A DNA stretch of 64,000 nucleotides from Actinomycetales bacterium (GTDB lineage Bacteria; Actinomycetota; Actinomycetes; Actinomycetales; Dermatophilaceae): positions 124,001 to 188,000 of the forward strand of contig JADJVX010000011.1 in the NCBI GenBank assembly GCA_016710385.1. Reading direction: 5' to 3'. Positions within the stretch are counted from its first letter, which is position 1. Each line of letters begins with the position of its first letter. Position numbers and translations under genes: made by a program. Shown here one piece after another: positions 8,791-18,005 of this stretch. The notes beneath the pieces are model-generated. The model did not search any database. It saw nothing but the letters and a program-made list of their open reading frames with translations, and was not told where the DNA came from.

Positions 8791-10440
8791 ATGACGATCA
8801 CTTCGTTGGACTCGCAGCCAGGCGGCGGTATGCCGTCCGGTGCGGTGTCGCGGGGTGGGTCGCCTTCGCGTGGGTCGGCTGTGGTGGGGGGTGCCGACGG
8901 GGGTGGTGCATGCACTGGTGGACCAGGTGCATGCCCGGTTGGCTGACCCGGCTGCTGGTGTGGTGGTGGGTGCTGCGGATATTGGTGAGGTGGAGCGGAT
9001 CGCTCGCCGGGTGGAAGCGTTGCGGTTGGCGTTGGTGGCTCGGGCTGACCGGCAGCAGGTGCATCGCCGGACCGGGCATTCCTCGACTTCAGCGTGGGTG
9101 GCGTCAGCGACCCGGAGTGGTGGGGCTGATGCGGCGCGGAAGGTGCAGTTGGCCACCGCGTTGGATGGTGAGGGGTTGGCGGTGACCCGGGCTGCGTTCG
9201 ATGCCGGTGACGTCTCTAGCCGGAGTGTGGGGATTATCGCCTCGACGATGGACAAACTCCCGGAGACGTTGACTGACGTTGAGCGGGCCAAGGTCGAAAC
9301 CTCCCTGGTCCAGAAGGCGCAGCAATTGAACCCGGGCCGGTTGTCTCGGGCGGCGAAGTTCGCCCTCGCTGCTGCGGAACGCTCCGCGCAAGAGGTGGCT
9401 GAGCATGTCGAAGCGCAGTTGGTGGATGAAGAGTGTCGGGCGTATCGGTTGGCGACGGTCACCATGCAGGACCTGGGGGATGGGACCACGAAGCTGCAGG
9501 CGTTGTTGCCGACGTTCACTGCGCGGATGCTGGGGAAGGTGTTGCAGTCGATGACCGCACCCCGGCGTGATCACCTCCGCCAAGCCGCCGAAGCGCTACT
9601 GGTTGATGGTCAGACCGCTGCCGGTGACTTGGGCGACGGGTCGGTCGCTGCCGACCTGCCGACCCACCCGCCCCCCCACCCGCCACGTCCCCGGCACCCT
9701 CCGGGTGCCGCCTTCGGCGGGGGGCGGGTGTCGGTGCCGGTCGGGGGGTGGGTCGGAACGCCGATTGGGCCGATATCGACTGGGCCCACCGCCGCGGACG
9801 GGCCTTGACCGAGTTGATCGAACACCTCGACACCGAACGACTCACCGGCAAGGTCGCCGCCACCGTGATCGTCACGATGACCATGGAACAAGCCGTCGGC
9901 GCTGCACAGGCGGCACTGGTGCAGCAGTCGATCCGCCAGAGCACCGGGACGCTGTTGGAGATGACTCCCAGTGGTGGTGCCGCCAGCACCGACACCGGCA
10001 CGTTGATCTCGGCCAGTGCCGCGCGGCGGATCGCCTGCCAAGCCGGGATCCTCCCGGCAGTTCTCGGTGGACCTGGGCAGGTCCTCGACCTCGGCCGACA
10101 TCACCGGTTCTTCAGCGACCCGCAACGCACCGCCCTCGCCCTCATCTACGACACGTGCGCCGCGGACGGGTGTGACCGGCCGTTTGCGTGGTCAGAGTTG
10201 CACCACCAGCAGCCCTGGTCGAAAGGCGGGCTCACCGACCTTGACCAAGCCATCCCGTTGTGTGGCTACCACCACCGGCTGATCCACAACCCCCACCACC
10301 GACACCACACCACCACCGACACCCCCGACACCCCCGACAGGCCCGATACCCGAGGAGCCAAGACCGTCCACTTCCAGCTGCGTGCGACGACCCCGAGTGA
10401 CCGTTGCGGTGGATATCCAGGCGTGAAACTGCCGACTTGA
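8791..10440 (+). pseudogene. DUF222 / HNH endonuclease-domain protein, frameshifted
   Basis: A single DUF222-HNH protein of about 550 aa is spread over two frames. The first frame (ATG 8791) gives a Gly/Ser-rich N-terminus. Removing one G from the run at 8899-8903 joins it to the DUF222 body (LADPAAGVVVGAADIGEVERIA). A second shift, near C7 (9671-9677) or G6 (9719-9724, 9743-9748), joins RRGRALTELIEHLDTERL and the HNH end (CAADGCDRPFAWSELHHQQPW, then CGYHHRLIHNP). Such genes are multicopy in actinobacteria and often degraded. Either a true pseudogene or homopolymer sequencing errors would explain it. Confidence 0.8.
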
Positions 10441-10467
10441 CCCTCCCGTGGGGTGAGGGGCGACGAT
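10437..10467 (+). promoter_or_regulatory. MerR-type promoter/operator of the TipA-like gene
   Basis: TTGACC (10437-10442) and GACGAT (10462-10467) are separated by 19 bases, the overlong spacer typical of MerR-activated promoters. The spacer holds a dyad, ACCCTC ... GTGAGGG, between 10440 and 10459. Transcription would start at about the ATG at 10475, a leaderless message. The arrangement implies autoregulation by the encoded protein. Confidence 0.6.
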
Positions 10468-10474
10468 CACTGTC

Positions 10475-11275
10475 ATGACGGCATACGAGCAGGTTCTCGC
10501 AGACACGCCGCTCTCGGGGTTGACCGTGGGGCAGGTGGCCGAGCGCTTCGGCGTCACGGTGCGGACCCTGCACCACTACGACGAGATCGGTCTGCTGACT
10601 CCGAGCGAGCGCACCCGCGCGGGGTATCGGGTCTACACGGCCGATGACCTGGTGCGGCTGCGCACCATCGTCGTCTACCGACGGCTGGAGTTCGGCCTCG
10701 ACGAGGTGCGCGAGCTTCTCGAGGGCCAGACGCCCGTCGAGGACCACCTGCGCAGGCAGAGGGCAGCCGTGCAGGAACGAATGGGCGAGCTCGCCGAGCT
10801 CGTCACCGCGATCGACCGAGCCTTGGAGAGTGAGATGTCAGACCGACCGATGACCGACGCCGAGATGCGAGAGCTGTTCGGGGATTCCTTCACCGAGGAC
10901 TATCAGGCCGAAGCCGAGCAGCGCTGGGGCGACACCGACGCCTGGAAGCAATCCGCCTCGCGCACAGCGCGATTCACCCGAAAGGACTGGGAGGACGTCA
11001 AGGCCGAGCAGGACGCCGTCGGTGCGGCATTCGCTGCGGCGATGGATGCCGGTCTGCCGGCAACCAGCCCCGAGGCGATGGCGGCCGCCGAGTCGCACCG
11101 CGCGAGCATCGAGCGGTTCTACGACTGCTCCTACGAGATGCAGTGCGCCTTGGCCGAGATGTATCTCGCCGACCCACGGTTCACGGCGACCTACGAGGCG
11201 CAGCGGGTGGGCATGGCGCGCTACGTCCACGATGCGATCAAGGCCAACGCGGCCGGTGCCGGGGCGTCGCGCTAA
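10475..11275 (+). CDS. MerR family regulator, TipA-like with TipAS effector domain
   Basis: 266 aa. The N-terminal MerR helix-turn-helix begins TVGQVAERFGVTVRTLHHYDEIGLL (residues about 17-41), followed by the wing AGYRVYTADDLVRL and a coiled-coil dimerisation helix. The C-terminal TipAS domain (from about residue 125, ELFGDSFTEDYQAEAEQRWG to the end) is the part that binds thiopeptides and other hydrophobic drugs in Streptomyces TipA. It probably senses a toxic compound and activates its own promoter and perhaps the kinase gene 40 bases downstream. Confidence 0.92.
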   Translation: MTAYEQVLADTPLSGLTVGQVAERFGVTVRTLHHYDEIGLLTPSERTRAGYRVYTADDLVRLRTIVVYRRLEFGLDEVRELLEGQTPVEDHLRRQRAAVQERMGELAELVTAIDRALESEMSDRPMTDAEMRELFGDSFTEDYQAEAEQRWGDTDAWKQSASRTARFTRKDWEDVKAEQDAVGAAFAAAMDAGLPATSPEAMAAAESHRASIERFYDCSYEMQCALAEMYLADPRFTATYEAQRVGMARYVHDAIKANAAGAGASR

Positions 11276-11280
11276 CTCGG

Positions 11281-11309
11281 TTGCGTCGTGCTGCCCAGCG
11301 ACCATCATG
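11281..11309 (+). promoter_or_regulatory. Putative promoter of the phosphotransferase gene
   Basis: TTGCGT (11281-11286), 17 bases, CATCAT (11304-11309). A start seven bases on falls on GTG 11316, giving a leaderless mRNA. The -10 is weak. Confidence 0.35.
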
Positions 11310-11315
11310 GGCAGT

Positions 11316-12242
11316 GTGACGTCCGCCGAACCGCAGCCCGAGACCGCTCCTGGACCCGAGACCGTCACCCGATTGCTGCGCGAGCAGGCACCCGACCTGG
11401 CCCGTCAACCAGTCCGCGCGGTCTCGACGTCCGGCAGCAGCAACTGGGTGTTCCGGTTGGGAGAGGAGTTGGCCGTTCGGCTACCTCGCGACGATCGCTA
11501 CACCCCGGCCCTGCTCAACGAGGTGCGTTGGCTGCCGCACCTCGTAGGCAGGTCGCCGGTGCCCGTGCCAACAGTCGTCGCGGTCGGCGACCCCACAGAG
11601 CACTTCCCGCGACCGTGGGCCGTCGTGACGTGGGTCAGCGGGGACCTTCCCGGGAGCCTCGACCCAGCTCAGCAGGCGCGGTTGGCCGTCTCGCTCGGGG
11701 GCTTTCTGCGCAGCATGCACGCGATCGACACTCACGGCGCTCCGGCCGGTGCTGCGCACTGGGGATACCGGTGTGGTGAACCAGTCACCGACACGATCGA
11801 CGAGTGGGCCGATGTCGCTGCGACGGAGCTGACGGATCTCTTCGACCCAGCCGGGGTCCGCGAGGCCTGGAGGCGGCTGCGCGAGGTCCCGCCCGCGGCC
11901 CGGCCCGCGTGCCTGGTCCACACCGACGTGTCGTCCGAGAACCTCGTGGTCCATCCGGACGGGAGCCTGGCCGGAGTGATCGACTTCGGCGGGATGGGGG
12001 TCGGCGACCGGTCCATCGACCTCCTCTACGCCTGGAGCATGCTCGACGCGCCGGCCCGCGAGCAGCTCCGGCTTGCGGCCGACGCCGACCCGGCGACGTG
12101 GATCCGAGCCCGGGCCTGGGCCTTCGTCGGCCCAGGGCTGCTGACCCTCGCCGACTATCGCGGCAGTATGCCGGCCAGGACCGAACGGCTCACCCGGATG
12201 GTCGAAGCCGTCGCGTCCGACGTCGGGGTCAGGCTGCGCTGA
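11316..12242 (+). CDS. Aminoglycoside phosphotransferase (APH) family protein
   Basis: 308 aa from GTG 11316, or 311 aa from ATG 11307; neither has a ribosome site, and the promoter-like sequence favours GTG. The catalytic loop is CLVHTDVSSENLVV (HxDxxxxN, with Thr in place of the usual Gly) and the metal-binding motif is GVIDFGGMGVGD. The family phosphorylates aminoglycosides, macrolides, homoserine or sugars. The neighbouring TipA-like regulator suggests drug response, but resistance cannot be claimed from sequence. Confidence 0.85.
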   Translation: MTSAEPQPETAPGPETVTRLLREQAPDLARQPVRAVSTSGSSNWVFRLGEELAVRLPRDDRYTPALLNEVRWLPHLVGRSPVPVPTVVAVGDPTEHFPRPWAVVTWVSGDLPGSLDPAQQARLAVSLGGFLRSMHAIDTHGAPAGAAHWGYRCGEPVTDTIDEWADVAATELTDLFDPAGVREAWRRLREVPPAARPACLVHTDVSSENLVVHPDGSLAGVIDFGGMGVGDRSIDLLYAWSMLDAPAREQLRLAADADPATWIRARAWAFVGPGLLTLADYRGSMPARTERLTRMVEAVASDVGVRLR

Positions 12243-12258
12243 GCACCCGACGGACGGC

Positions 12259-13575
12259 TCATGGCTTGACGATCGTCAGCCCCTTGGCGTTGGCTCCCAG
12301 CGCGAGGAGCGCCGTGACGGAGCGGTCATACAGGGCCTGGTATGCCGTGCGCCGCGCTCCGGTCACGGCCTTGTCGGCCAGCAGGGTGGGCAGGTCCACC
12401 AGCCGGAGCCGTTCAGTGGTTTCGGCCATGGCGATCGGCCTGGCCTCGGCCGCAGTCGCCCGGAAACGTCCGTCAGATCCCTCGGTGAAGGTGAAGGTAG
12501 CCAGGGACTCTGCCTGGGTGGCTTTCAGCTTGGGGATGGAGTGTTGCTTGTGCACGAAGTTGCCCATGCCGTAGGCAACCCAGACGTCACCGATCTTGTC
12601 GATCGGCTGGAGCACGTGGACGTGATGCCCGTAAATGAGGTCAACATCGCCGGATTCAGCCAATGCCTTCGCTGCGGAACGCTGTTGGGCGTTCGGGGCG
12701 GAGACGTATTCGTCGCCGCCATGGATCGCCACCGCGACGATCTGGGCACCGGCGGCCCGTGCCGCCTTGGCGTCGGCGAGCATGGTGGGGATGTCGATGA
12801 GATTGACTGCCCACGGCTTGCCGGCGGGCATGGGCAGCCCGTTGAGGCCGTAGCCGTAGGCCAACAACGCCACCTTGACCCCTCGCACATCCATCATCGC
12901 CGGGGTATTCCGTTCCTGCAGGCTCCGGTTGGAGCCGGCGTGCTTGAGCCCATTGGCGTCCAGGACGTCGAGGGTGTGCGACAGCCCGGCGAATCCCTTG
13001 TCGACCGTGTGATTAGAGGCGGTCGTGCACGCGTCGAACCCGGTGTCCTTGAGGGCGGGGACGACGTCCTGAGGCACCGAGAAGGTCGGGTATCCCGTGT
13101 AGGGGCCACCGGCCGGCGCCAAGGGTGTTTCGAGATTGCAGATCGCCACGTCAGCCTTGGCGATGGTGGACCTGACCTCGGCAAACATGGGTCGGAAGTT
13201 CAGCCCGTTCGAGGCACCTGCCGGCTGCGTCTTGGCGTCGGCCCGCGCCTGGTTGACGACACCCTCGTGCAGGAGGACGTCGCCCCCGACGGTGATGCTC
13301 ACGGTGCGAGCGCCGGCCGGGCTGGTCTGGGTGGGGTTCGTCGGCGTGGGGTTCGTCGGCGCGGGGTTCGTCGGCGCGGGACTCGCCGCGGCCGCGCCTG
13401 TCTTCGACGCGACCGGCCCCGTGCTCACACCCCCCGTGCCGGTCAAGGGTGCCGACGGGGTGGCCACCGGACTCGATGTGCACGCCGCGACCGTGAGCAG
13501 CACGGCATACCCGATGGCGCCCACGCCGAGCCGGGCAGAGCGGGTGCGGCCAGACGGCATGCCCAGATGTGACAT
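12259..13575 (-). CDS. CapA/PGA_cap-type metallophosphatase lipoprotein
   Basis: About 438 aa. The signal peptide ends in the lipobox TVAAC, so the protein is likely membrane-anchored outside the cell. A Pro/Thr/Asn-rich linker with five-residue repeats (P-T-N-P-x) follows. The CapA domain (VTVGGD-like start SITVGGDVLLHEG, then NLETPL, NHTVDKG, IHGGDEY and YGHHVHVLQP) resembles poly-gamma-glutamate capsule synthesis protein CapA and calcineurin-like phosphoesterases. ATG 13575 was chosen because it places a short basic stretch before the hydrophobic core. No capB/C genes are present, so capsule synthesis is not implied. Confidence 0.87.
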   Translation of the reverse strand: MSHLGMPSGRTRSARLGVGAIGYAVLLTVAACTSSPVATPSAPLTGTGGVSTGPVASKTGAAAASPAPTNPAPTNPTPTNPTQTSPAGARTVSITVGGDVLLHEGVVNQARADAKTQPAGASNGLNFRPMFAEVRSTIAKADVAICNLETPLAPAGGPYTGYPTFSVPQDVVPALKDTGFDACTTASNHTVDKGFAGLSHTLDVLDANGLKHAGSNRSLQERNTPAMMDVRGVKVALLAYGYGLNGLPMPAGKPWAVNLIDIPTMLADAKAARAAGAQIVAVAIHGGDEYVSAPNAQQRSAAKALAESGDVDLIYGHHVHVLQPIDKIGDVWVAYGMGNFVHKQHSIPKLKATQAESLATFTFTEGSDGRFRATAAEARPIAMAETTERLRLVDLPTLLADKAVTGARRTAYQALYDRSVTALLALGANAKGLTIVKP

Positions 13576-13631
13576 GCGCTCAAAGTTAGCGGGCCCCCTG
13601 TGCTGTCGGGGCGCTGGCCTAGGCTTCCCTC

Positions 13632-14297
13632 GTGACCCAACCGCCCGCCCCCATCGCCACCGCGCGTGGGCTGTTCGTCGCATTCGAAGGCGGCGACGGC
13701 GCGGGCAAGTCCACCCAGGTGCGGCTACTCGTCGCGGCCCTGACTGCGGCCGGCCGCCGCGTGGTCGTCACCCGCCAACCGGGAGGCACCGAGCTGGGCA
13801 GTCAGATCCGCGAGCTGCTGCTGCACGGCGGCGAGGTCAGCCCCCGGGCGGAGGCGCTGCTGTTCGCCGCCGACAAGGCCCAGCACGTCGACCACCTCAT
13901 CCGGCCGGCCCTCGAGCGTGGCGATGATGTGGTCACCGATCGTTACACCGACTCGTCGATCGCCTACCAGGGTGCCGGTCGCGACCTGGGCTCCGACGAA
14001 ATCCACCGGCTGCTCGAGTGGGCCGTCGCCGGGCTGTTCCCCGAGCTCACCATCGTCCTGGACGTGCCGGCCGAGGTCGGCCGACAGCGTCGCGGCAGCG
14101 TCCACGACCGGCTCGAACGCGAGCACGACGCCTTCCACGACCGGGTCCGACAGCACTTCCTCGACCTTGCCGCAGCTGCGCCCGAGCGCTACCTCGTGGT
14201 CGACGGCACCCAGCCGCCCGCCAGACTGCACGCCGAGATCGTCGCCCGGCTCCACGGCATACCGGCTCTCGCGGGGCTGCGGGAGGCGACCTCGTGA
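13632..14297 (+). CDS. tmk: Thymidylate kinase
   Basis: 221 aa. It phosphorylates dTMP to dTDP. The P-loop is FEGGDGAGKST (residues about 18-28), then TRQPGGTELG, the DR(Y) motif DRYTDSSIAYQG, and the lid region RRGSVHDRLE. The GTG start lies 7 bases after TAGGCT, a leaderless-type arrangement. The stop overlaps the holB start (GTGA). Confidence 0.96.
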   Translation: MTQPPAPIATARGLFVAFEGGDGAGKSTQVRLLVAALTAAGRRVVVTRQPGGTELGSQIRELLLHGGEVSPRAEALLFAADKAQHVDHLIRPALERGDDVVTDRYTDSSIAYQGAGRDLGSDEIHRLLEWAVAGLFPELTIVLDVPAEVGRQRRGSVHDRLEREHDAFHDRVRQHFLDLAAAAPERYLVVDGTQPPARLHAEIVARLHGIPALAGLREATS

Positions 14298-15454
14298 CCG
14301 TCTGGGACGACGTCGTGGGGCAGTCGCAGACGGTCCGCACGCTCAGCCACGCCGCCGCCGACTCCGCCGCGATGACCCACGCGTGGTTGCTCACCGGGCC
14401 GCCCGGTTCCGGGCGCTCCACCGCAGCCCGCGCCTTCGCTGCCGCGTTGCAGTGTCCGGAGCACGGCTGCGGAGTATGCCGGGAGTGCCGCACCGCGCTC
14501 GATGGCACCCACGCCGACGTCTCCATCGTCGCGACCGAGGGACTGTCGATCAAGGTCGAAGACACCCGGGCGCTCGTGCAGGAAGCCGGGCTGCGGCCTT
14601 CGGTCGGTCGCTGGCGGGTCATCGTCATCGAGGACGCCGACCGGCTCACCGAGCGAGCCGCTGACGCCCTGCTCAAGGCGCTGGAGGAACCCACCCCGCG
14701 CACCGTCTGGGTGCTGTGCGCGCCGTCGCTCGAGGACGTCATCATCACCATCCGGTCGCGCTCGCGGCACGTGCGGTTGCGCACGCCTCCGGTCGCGGCG
14801 GTGGCCGAGTTGCTCACCCGGCGGGACGGCATACCGGAGACCATGGCCGTGTATGCCGCGCGGGCGGCCCAGAGCCACGTGGGGATGGCGCGGCGGTTGG
14901 CCCGCGACGAAGCGGCGCGCAACCGCCGTCATGAGGTGATTTCGCTGCCGCTCAAGATCCGGTCGGTGGGCCTGGCCATCGGCGCGGCCGCCGACCTGGC
15001 CGGCATCGCCGACGAGGAGTCGGCGGCCTCGTCCACCGAGCGTGACCAGCGCGAACGCACTCGGCTGCTGGAGACCTTGGGGGCCGACCCGGCGGCGCGC
15101 ACCCAGCCGCCGCATGTCCGGTCGCAACTGTCGGCACTGGAGCGCGAGCAGAAGGCGCGGGCCACCCGGCATGCCCGCGATGTCGTCGATCGAGCCTTGG
15201 TCGACCTGTTGTCGATGTATCGCGACGCGCTCGTCGTGCGCTCCGGCGCGTCCGTGGGTCTGGTCAACAGTGAGGCCATCGACCAGGTGCGGGCGTTGGC
15301 CGCCGCGCTCACCCCGGAGCGGCTGTTGTTGTGCATGGACGCCATCGGGGAGGCCCGCGAGCGGATCAACCTCAACGTGCCGCCGCTGCTCGCGCTCGAG
15401 GCAATGGCGGTGTCGCTGCAGTTGCCGACCGGTCCCGCTGCCGCGGCGGGATAA
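14294..15454 (+). CDS. holB: DNA polymerase III subunit delta'
   Basis: 386 aa. This is a clamp-loader subunit. The N-terminal AAA+ domain has the P-loop variant GPPGSGRST (Arg for Lys, common in non-hydrolysing delta'), a zinc module C..HGCGVCREC, and VIEDADRLTERAADALLKALEEP. The SRC-like motif is IRSRSRHVRL. GTG 14294 overlaps the tmk stop. The tmk-holB pair near topA is a standard actinobacterial arrangement. Confidence 0.94.
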   Translation: MTVWDDVVGQSQTVRTLSHAAADSAAMTHAWLLTGPPGSGRSTAARAFAAALQCPEHGCGVCRECRTALDGTHADVSIVATEGLSIKVEDTRALVQEAGLRPSVGRWRVIVIEDADRLTERAADALLKALEEPTPRTVWVLCAPSLEDVIITIRSRSRHVRLRTPPVAAVAELLTRRDGIPETMAVYAARAAQSHVGMARRLARDEAARNRRHEVISLPLKIRSVGLAIGAAADLAGIADEESAASSTERDQRERTRLLETLGADPAARTQPPHVRSQLSALEREQKARATRHARDVVDRALVDLLSMYRDALVVRSGASVGLVNSEAIDQVRALAAALTPERLLLCMDAIGEARERINLNVPPLLALEAMAVSLQLPTGPAAAAG

Positions 15455-15464
15455 TCTCGACCGC

Positions 15465-17103
15465 ATGAGTGGTCGTTCTCGGGGTGCCCGTCGGTCGTGG
15501 GGACCTGGTCGTTTCCTGGGTCTCGGTCGGCGGCGGGTGTGGGGTCCATGGCCACCGCTGCAGCCGCGGCGCTGACCCTGTCCTCGTGTCTGGTGCTGCC
15601 GTTCATGAGCGCCGACCCCAGCAGCACCGGCCCGGGGGGGCAGCGGGGGAGCCGGCGGGGCCGGCTCGGCGGCCGCAGTCGCGACCCCGCCTCCGGACCA
15701 CCCGGAGCTGGCCGACTACTACAGCCAGACCCTGCAGTGGCGACCGTGCTCGGGCGGGGAGTGCGCGACCCTCAAGGTGCCGGTCGACTACGCCAAGGCC
15801 GGCGGCGACAGGATCGAGCTCAAACTCCTGCGCGCGCTCGCCAAGACACCCAGCGCGCGGATCGGGTCGCTCGTCGTCAACCCCGGCGGACCGGGTGGAT
15901 CGGGCGTCGACTACGCCCGGTATGCCGACCAGATCGTCGGTGCCGAGGTGCGCAAACGGTTCGACGTCGTCGGCTTCGATCCGCGGGGCGTCGGCCAGTC
16001 GGCGCCGCTGGACTGCATCTCCGATGCCGAGCTCGACACCTTCCTCGGGATGGACCCCACCCCGGACGACAAGGCCGAGCAGGAGGCCTTCGTGGCGGGA
16101 TCCCGCAAGCTGGCCGCCGGGTGCGCCGCCAACGGCGGGGCCCTGCTCGGTCACCTCTCGACGGTCGAGGCCGCCCGCGACATGGACATCCTGCGGGCCG
16201 CGCTGCGTGAGCCGAAACTCCACTACCTCGGGAAGTCCTACGGCACCTTCCTCGGGGCCACCTATGCCGACCTTTTTCCCGCTCAACGTCGGGCGTTTCG
16301 TCCTCGATGGGGTGGTCCCGCCCGATCTCACGTCCGCGGAGGTGTCCGAAGGTCAGGCGCGAGGTTTCGAAATGGCGACAAAGGCCTATCTGCAGAGCTG
16401 CATTTCCAAGGGCAACTGCCCCGCAGGCAACTCCGTCGAGGAGGGTATGCAGTGGATCAAGGACTTCCTGCTCAAGCTCGACGCCAACCCGCTGCCGGTC
16501 TCTGGTGACGCACGCATCACCGAACTCACCGAGGCCTGGGGGTCGATCGGTCTGGCCTACGCGATGTATTCCAAGAGTTCGTGGGTTTCGCTGACTGCCG
16601 CCTTGCGTTCTGCCCAGCAGGGCGACGGCACCGACCTCATGGACCTAGCCGACCAGTATGCCGACCGCACCACTTCGGGCTCGTACACCGGCAACATCAT
16701 GGAGGTCATCTACGCGGTCAACTGTCTGGACCGGCCCGACACCGCGGACCTGGCCGTCGTCGAAGCCAACGCCGAGAAGTTCTCCGCCAGCGCCCCGCTC
16801 TGGGGCCGCATGCTCGCGTGGGGTTCGGTGCCCTGCGGGGTGTGGCCGGTCAAGGCCACCGGGGCGCCGAAGAAGGTGACCGCAGCGGGCAGCGGCCCGA
16901 TCGTCGTCGTCGGCACCACGCGCGACCCGGCGACGATCTACGAGTGGTCGGTGCGGTTGCGCCAGGAGTTGGCCAACGCGGTGCTCATCAGCTTCGACGG
17001 CGACGGCCACACGGCATACACGCGGTCCAATTCCTGCGTCGACCGCCCGATCGACGCCTACTACGTCAACGGCACGGTGCCGCAGGACGGCCTCACGTGC
17101 TGA
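15465..17103 (+). pseudogene. Alpha/beta hydrolase lipoprotein with TAP-like C-terminus, frameshifted
   Basis: About 545 aa are spread over three frames. One-base corrections at three homopolymers restore a normal secreted tripeptidyl aminopeptidase-type protein. Adding a G at 15541-15544 joins the basic N-terminus to the lipobox (ALTLSSC). Removing one G from 15634-15640 joins the linker to the hydrolase (ADYYSQTLQW, NPGGPGGSG, FDPRGVG). Removing one T from 16273-16277 joins LGKSYGTFLG to NVGRFVLDG. The nucleophile Ser (GKSYG) and the catalytic His (DGDGHTAY) remain. TAATCT at 15452-15457 is 7 bases before the ATG. Three independent lesions, all at homopolymers, favour sequencing error. Confidence 0.85.
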
Positions 17104-17233
17104 ACGACGCGGGCGGGTCCCGGGGCTGGCTCCAGTGCGGGTTCCAGGGCTGATCATCGGTGACCGTCGCCGGTTTCGTCCTGGGGGAGGGCTGTCCGTA
17201 TACTCGTCAGCCGTGCCCCTCGGCGGGGCACGC

Positions 17234-17306
17234 GCCGCCTTAGCTCAGTCGGCAGAGCGATTCACTCGTAATGAATAGGTCTGGGGTTCGATTCCCCAAG
17301 GCGGCT
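17234..17306 (+). tRNA. tRNA-Thr (anticodon CGT)
   Basis: A complete cloverleaf: 7-bp acceptor stem GCCGCCT/AGGCGGC, D-loop AGCTCAGTCGGCAGAGC, anticodon stem ATTCA/TGAAT with loop CTCGTAA (CGT at 17267-17269), and T-arm GGGGTTCGATTCCCC. The 3' CCA is not encoded. A tRNA-Thr downstream of holB is common in actinobacteria. Confidence 0.96.
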
Positions 17307-17311
17307 CAGAC

Positions 17312-17358
17312 GAAACCCCGGCCCCACCTGCTGCGATGTCAGGAGGGGCCGGGGTTTC
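17312..17358 (+). terminator. Intrinsic terminator after tRNA-Thr
   Basis: GAAACCCCGGCCCC (17312-17325) is exactly complementary to GGGGCCGGGGTTTC (17345-17358); the stem ends in TTTC. It lies just after the tRNA. Confidence 0.8.
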
Positions 17359-17441
17359 TGCACGCTAGGTGCACCTCAGGGGCTTGTCCCCATCGCCCGA
17401 GGGCGAGCATCCGGCGATGTCGAGGGCCGCTGCGAGGTCGC

Positions 17442-17846
17442 TCACTCGGCTGGGTCGGTGTTCGGTTTCATCCAGAACGGCGAGTAGTGGTAGCCGTCGA
17501 GGTCGTCGAACTGGCGCTGATACATGAAGGGGTAATCGTCGGTGTCGCCGATCCGTCCGCCCGCGGCAGCCGCGCGCTCGAGAAGGTCGTCGACTGCCGC
17601 GCGGCTGGCGAGGTCGAACGAGACGGTGACCTTCGAGGGGGTGTCCGGTCCGCCGACCAGTTCCTCGACGCCGCCGACGCCGGCATACATCTCGCGGCTG
17701 CCGAGCATGACGTATTGGTCGGGTGCAATCGCAAAGCACGACACGTTGTGGCCGGACATCTCGGCGTTGAGGGTCCAGCCGAGGGCGGTGTAGAAGGCGG
17801 TAGCGCGCTCGACGTTCTCGACGGGACACGTGATGAACAGGCTCAT
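17442..17846 (-). CDS. VOC (glyoxalase/bleomycin-resistance fold) family protein
   Basis: 134 aa. The protein has the paired beta-alpha-beta-beta-beta modules of the vicinal oxygen chelate fold: FITCPVENVERATAFYTALGW at the start and DLDGYHYSPFWMKP at the end. The sequence resembles the PhnB-like/lactoylglutathione lyase-like subfamily of stand-alone VOC proteins. Substrate and metal use are unknown. ATG 17846 starts directly at the first strand. Confidence 0.85.
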   Translation of the reverse strand: MSLFITCPVENVERATAFYTALGWTLNAEMSGHNVSCFAIAPDQYVMLGSREMYAGVGGVEELVGGPDTPSKVTVSFDLASRAAVDDLLERAAAAGGRIGDTDDYPFMYQRQFDDLDGYHYSPFWMKPNTDPAE

Positions 17847-18005
17847 CCATCGACACTTGCAAAATGCAGGAGGCAGGTCAAGCCACCGGCAGGTCACGCA
17901 GGCCGAAGAGGTCGCACGAGCAGACCGCGTCGGCGCAGGCGTGGTGCGCGGGGCCGTCTTCGGCCACGATGGGTACGCGTCGGGGTGCACCTACAGGAGG
18001 TCAGC

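Noticed and set aside
8791..10440. HNH gene as a homing endonuclease or restriction enzyme
   Set aside because: The DUF222-HNH architecture is a separate actinobacterial family of unknown role; no methylase or intron is nearby.
12259..13575. CapA protein as evidence of a poly-gamma-glutamate capsule
   Set aside because: capB and capC are absent nearby, and the CapA domain occurs in many unrelated lipoproteins.
17878..17967. A 29-codon minus-strand frame with three cysteines (ACADAVCSCDLF) between the VOC gene and DUF1206
   Set aside because: Too short, no ribosome site or known family; chance cannot be excluded.
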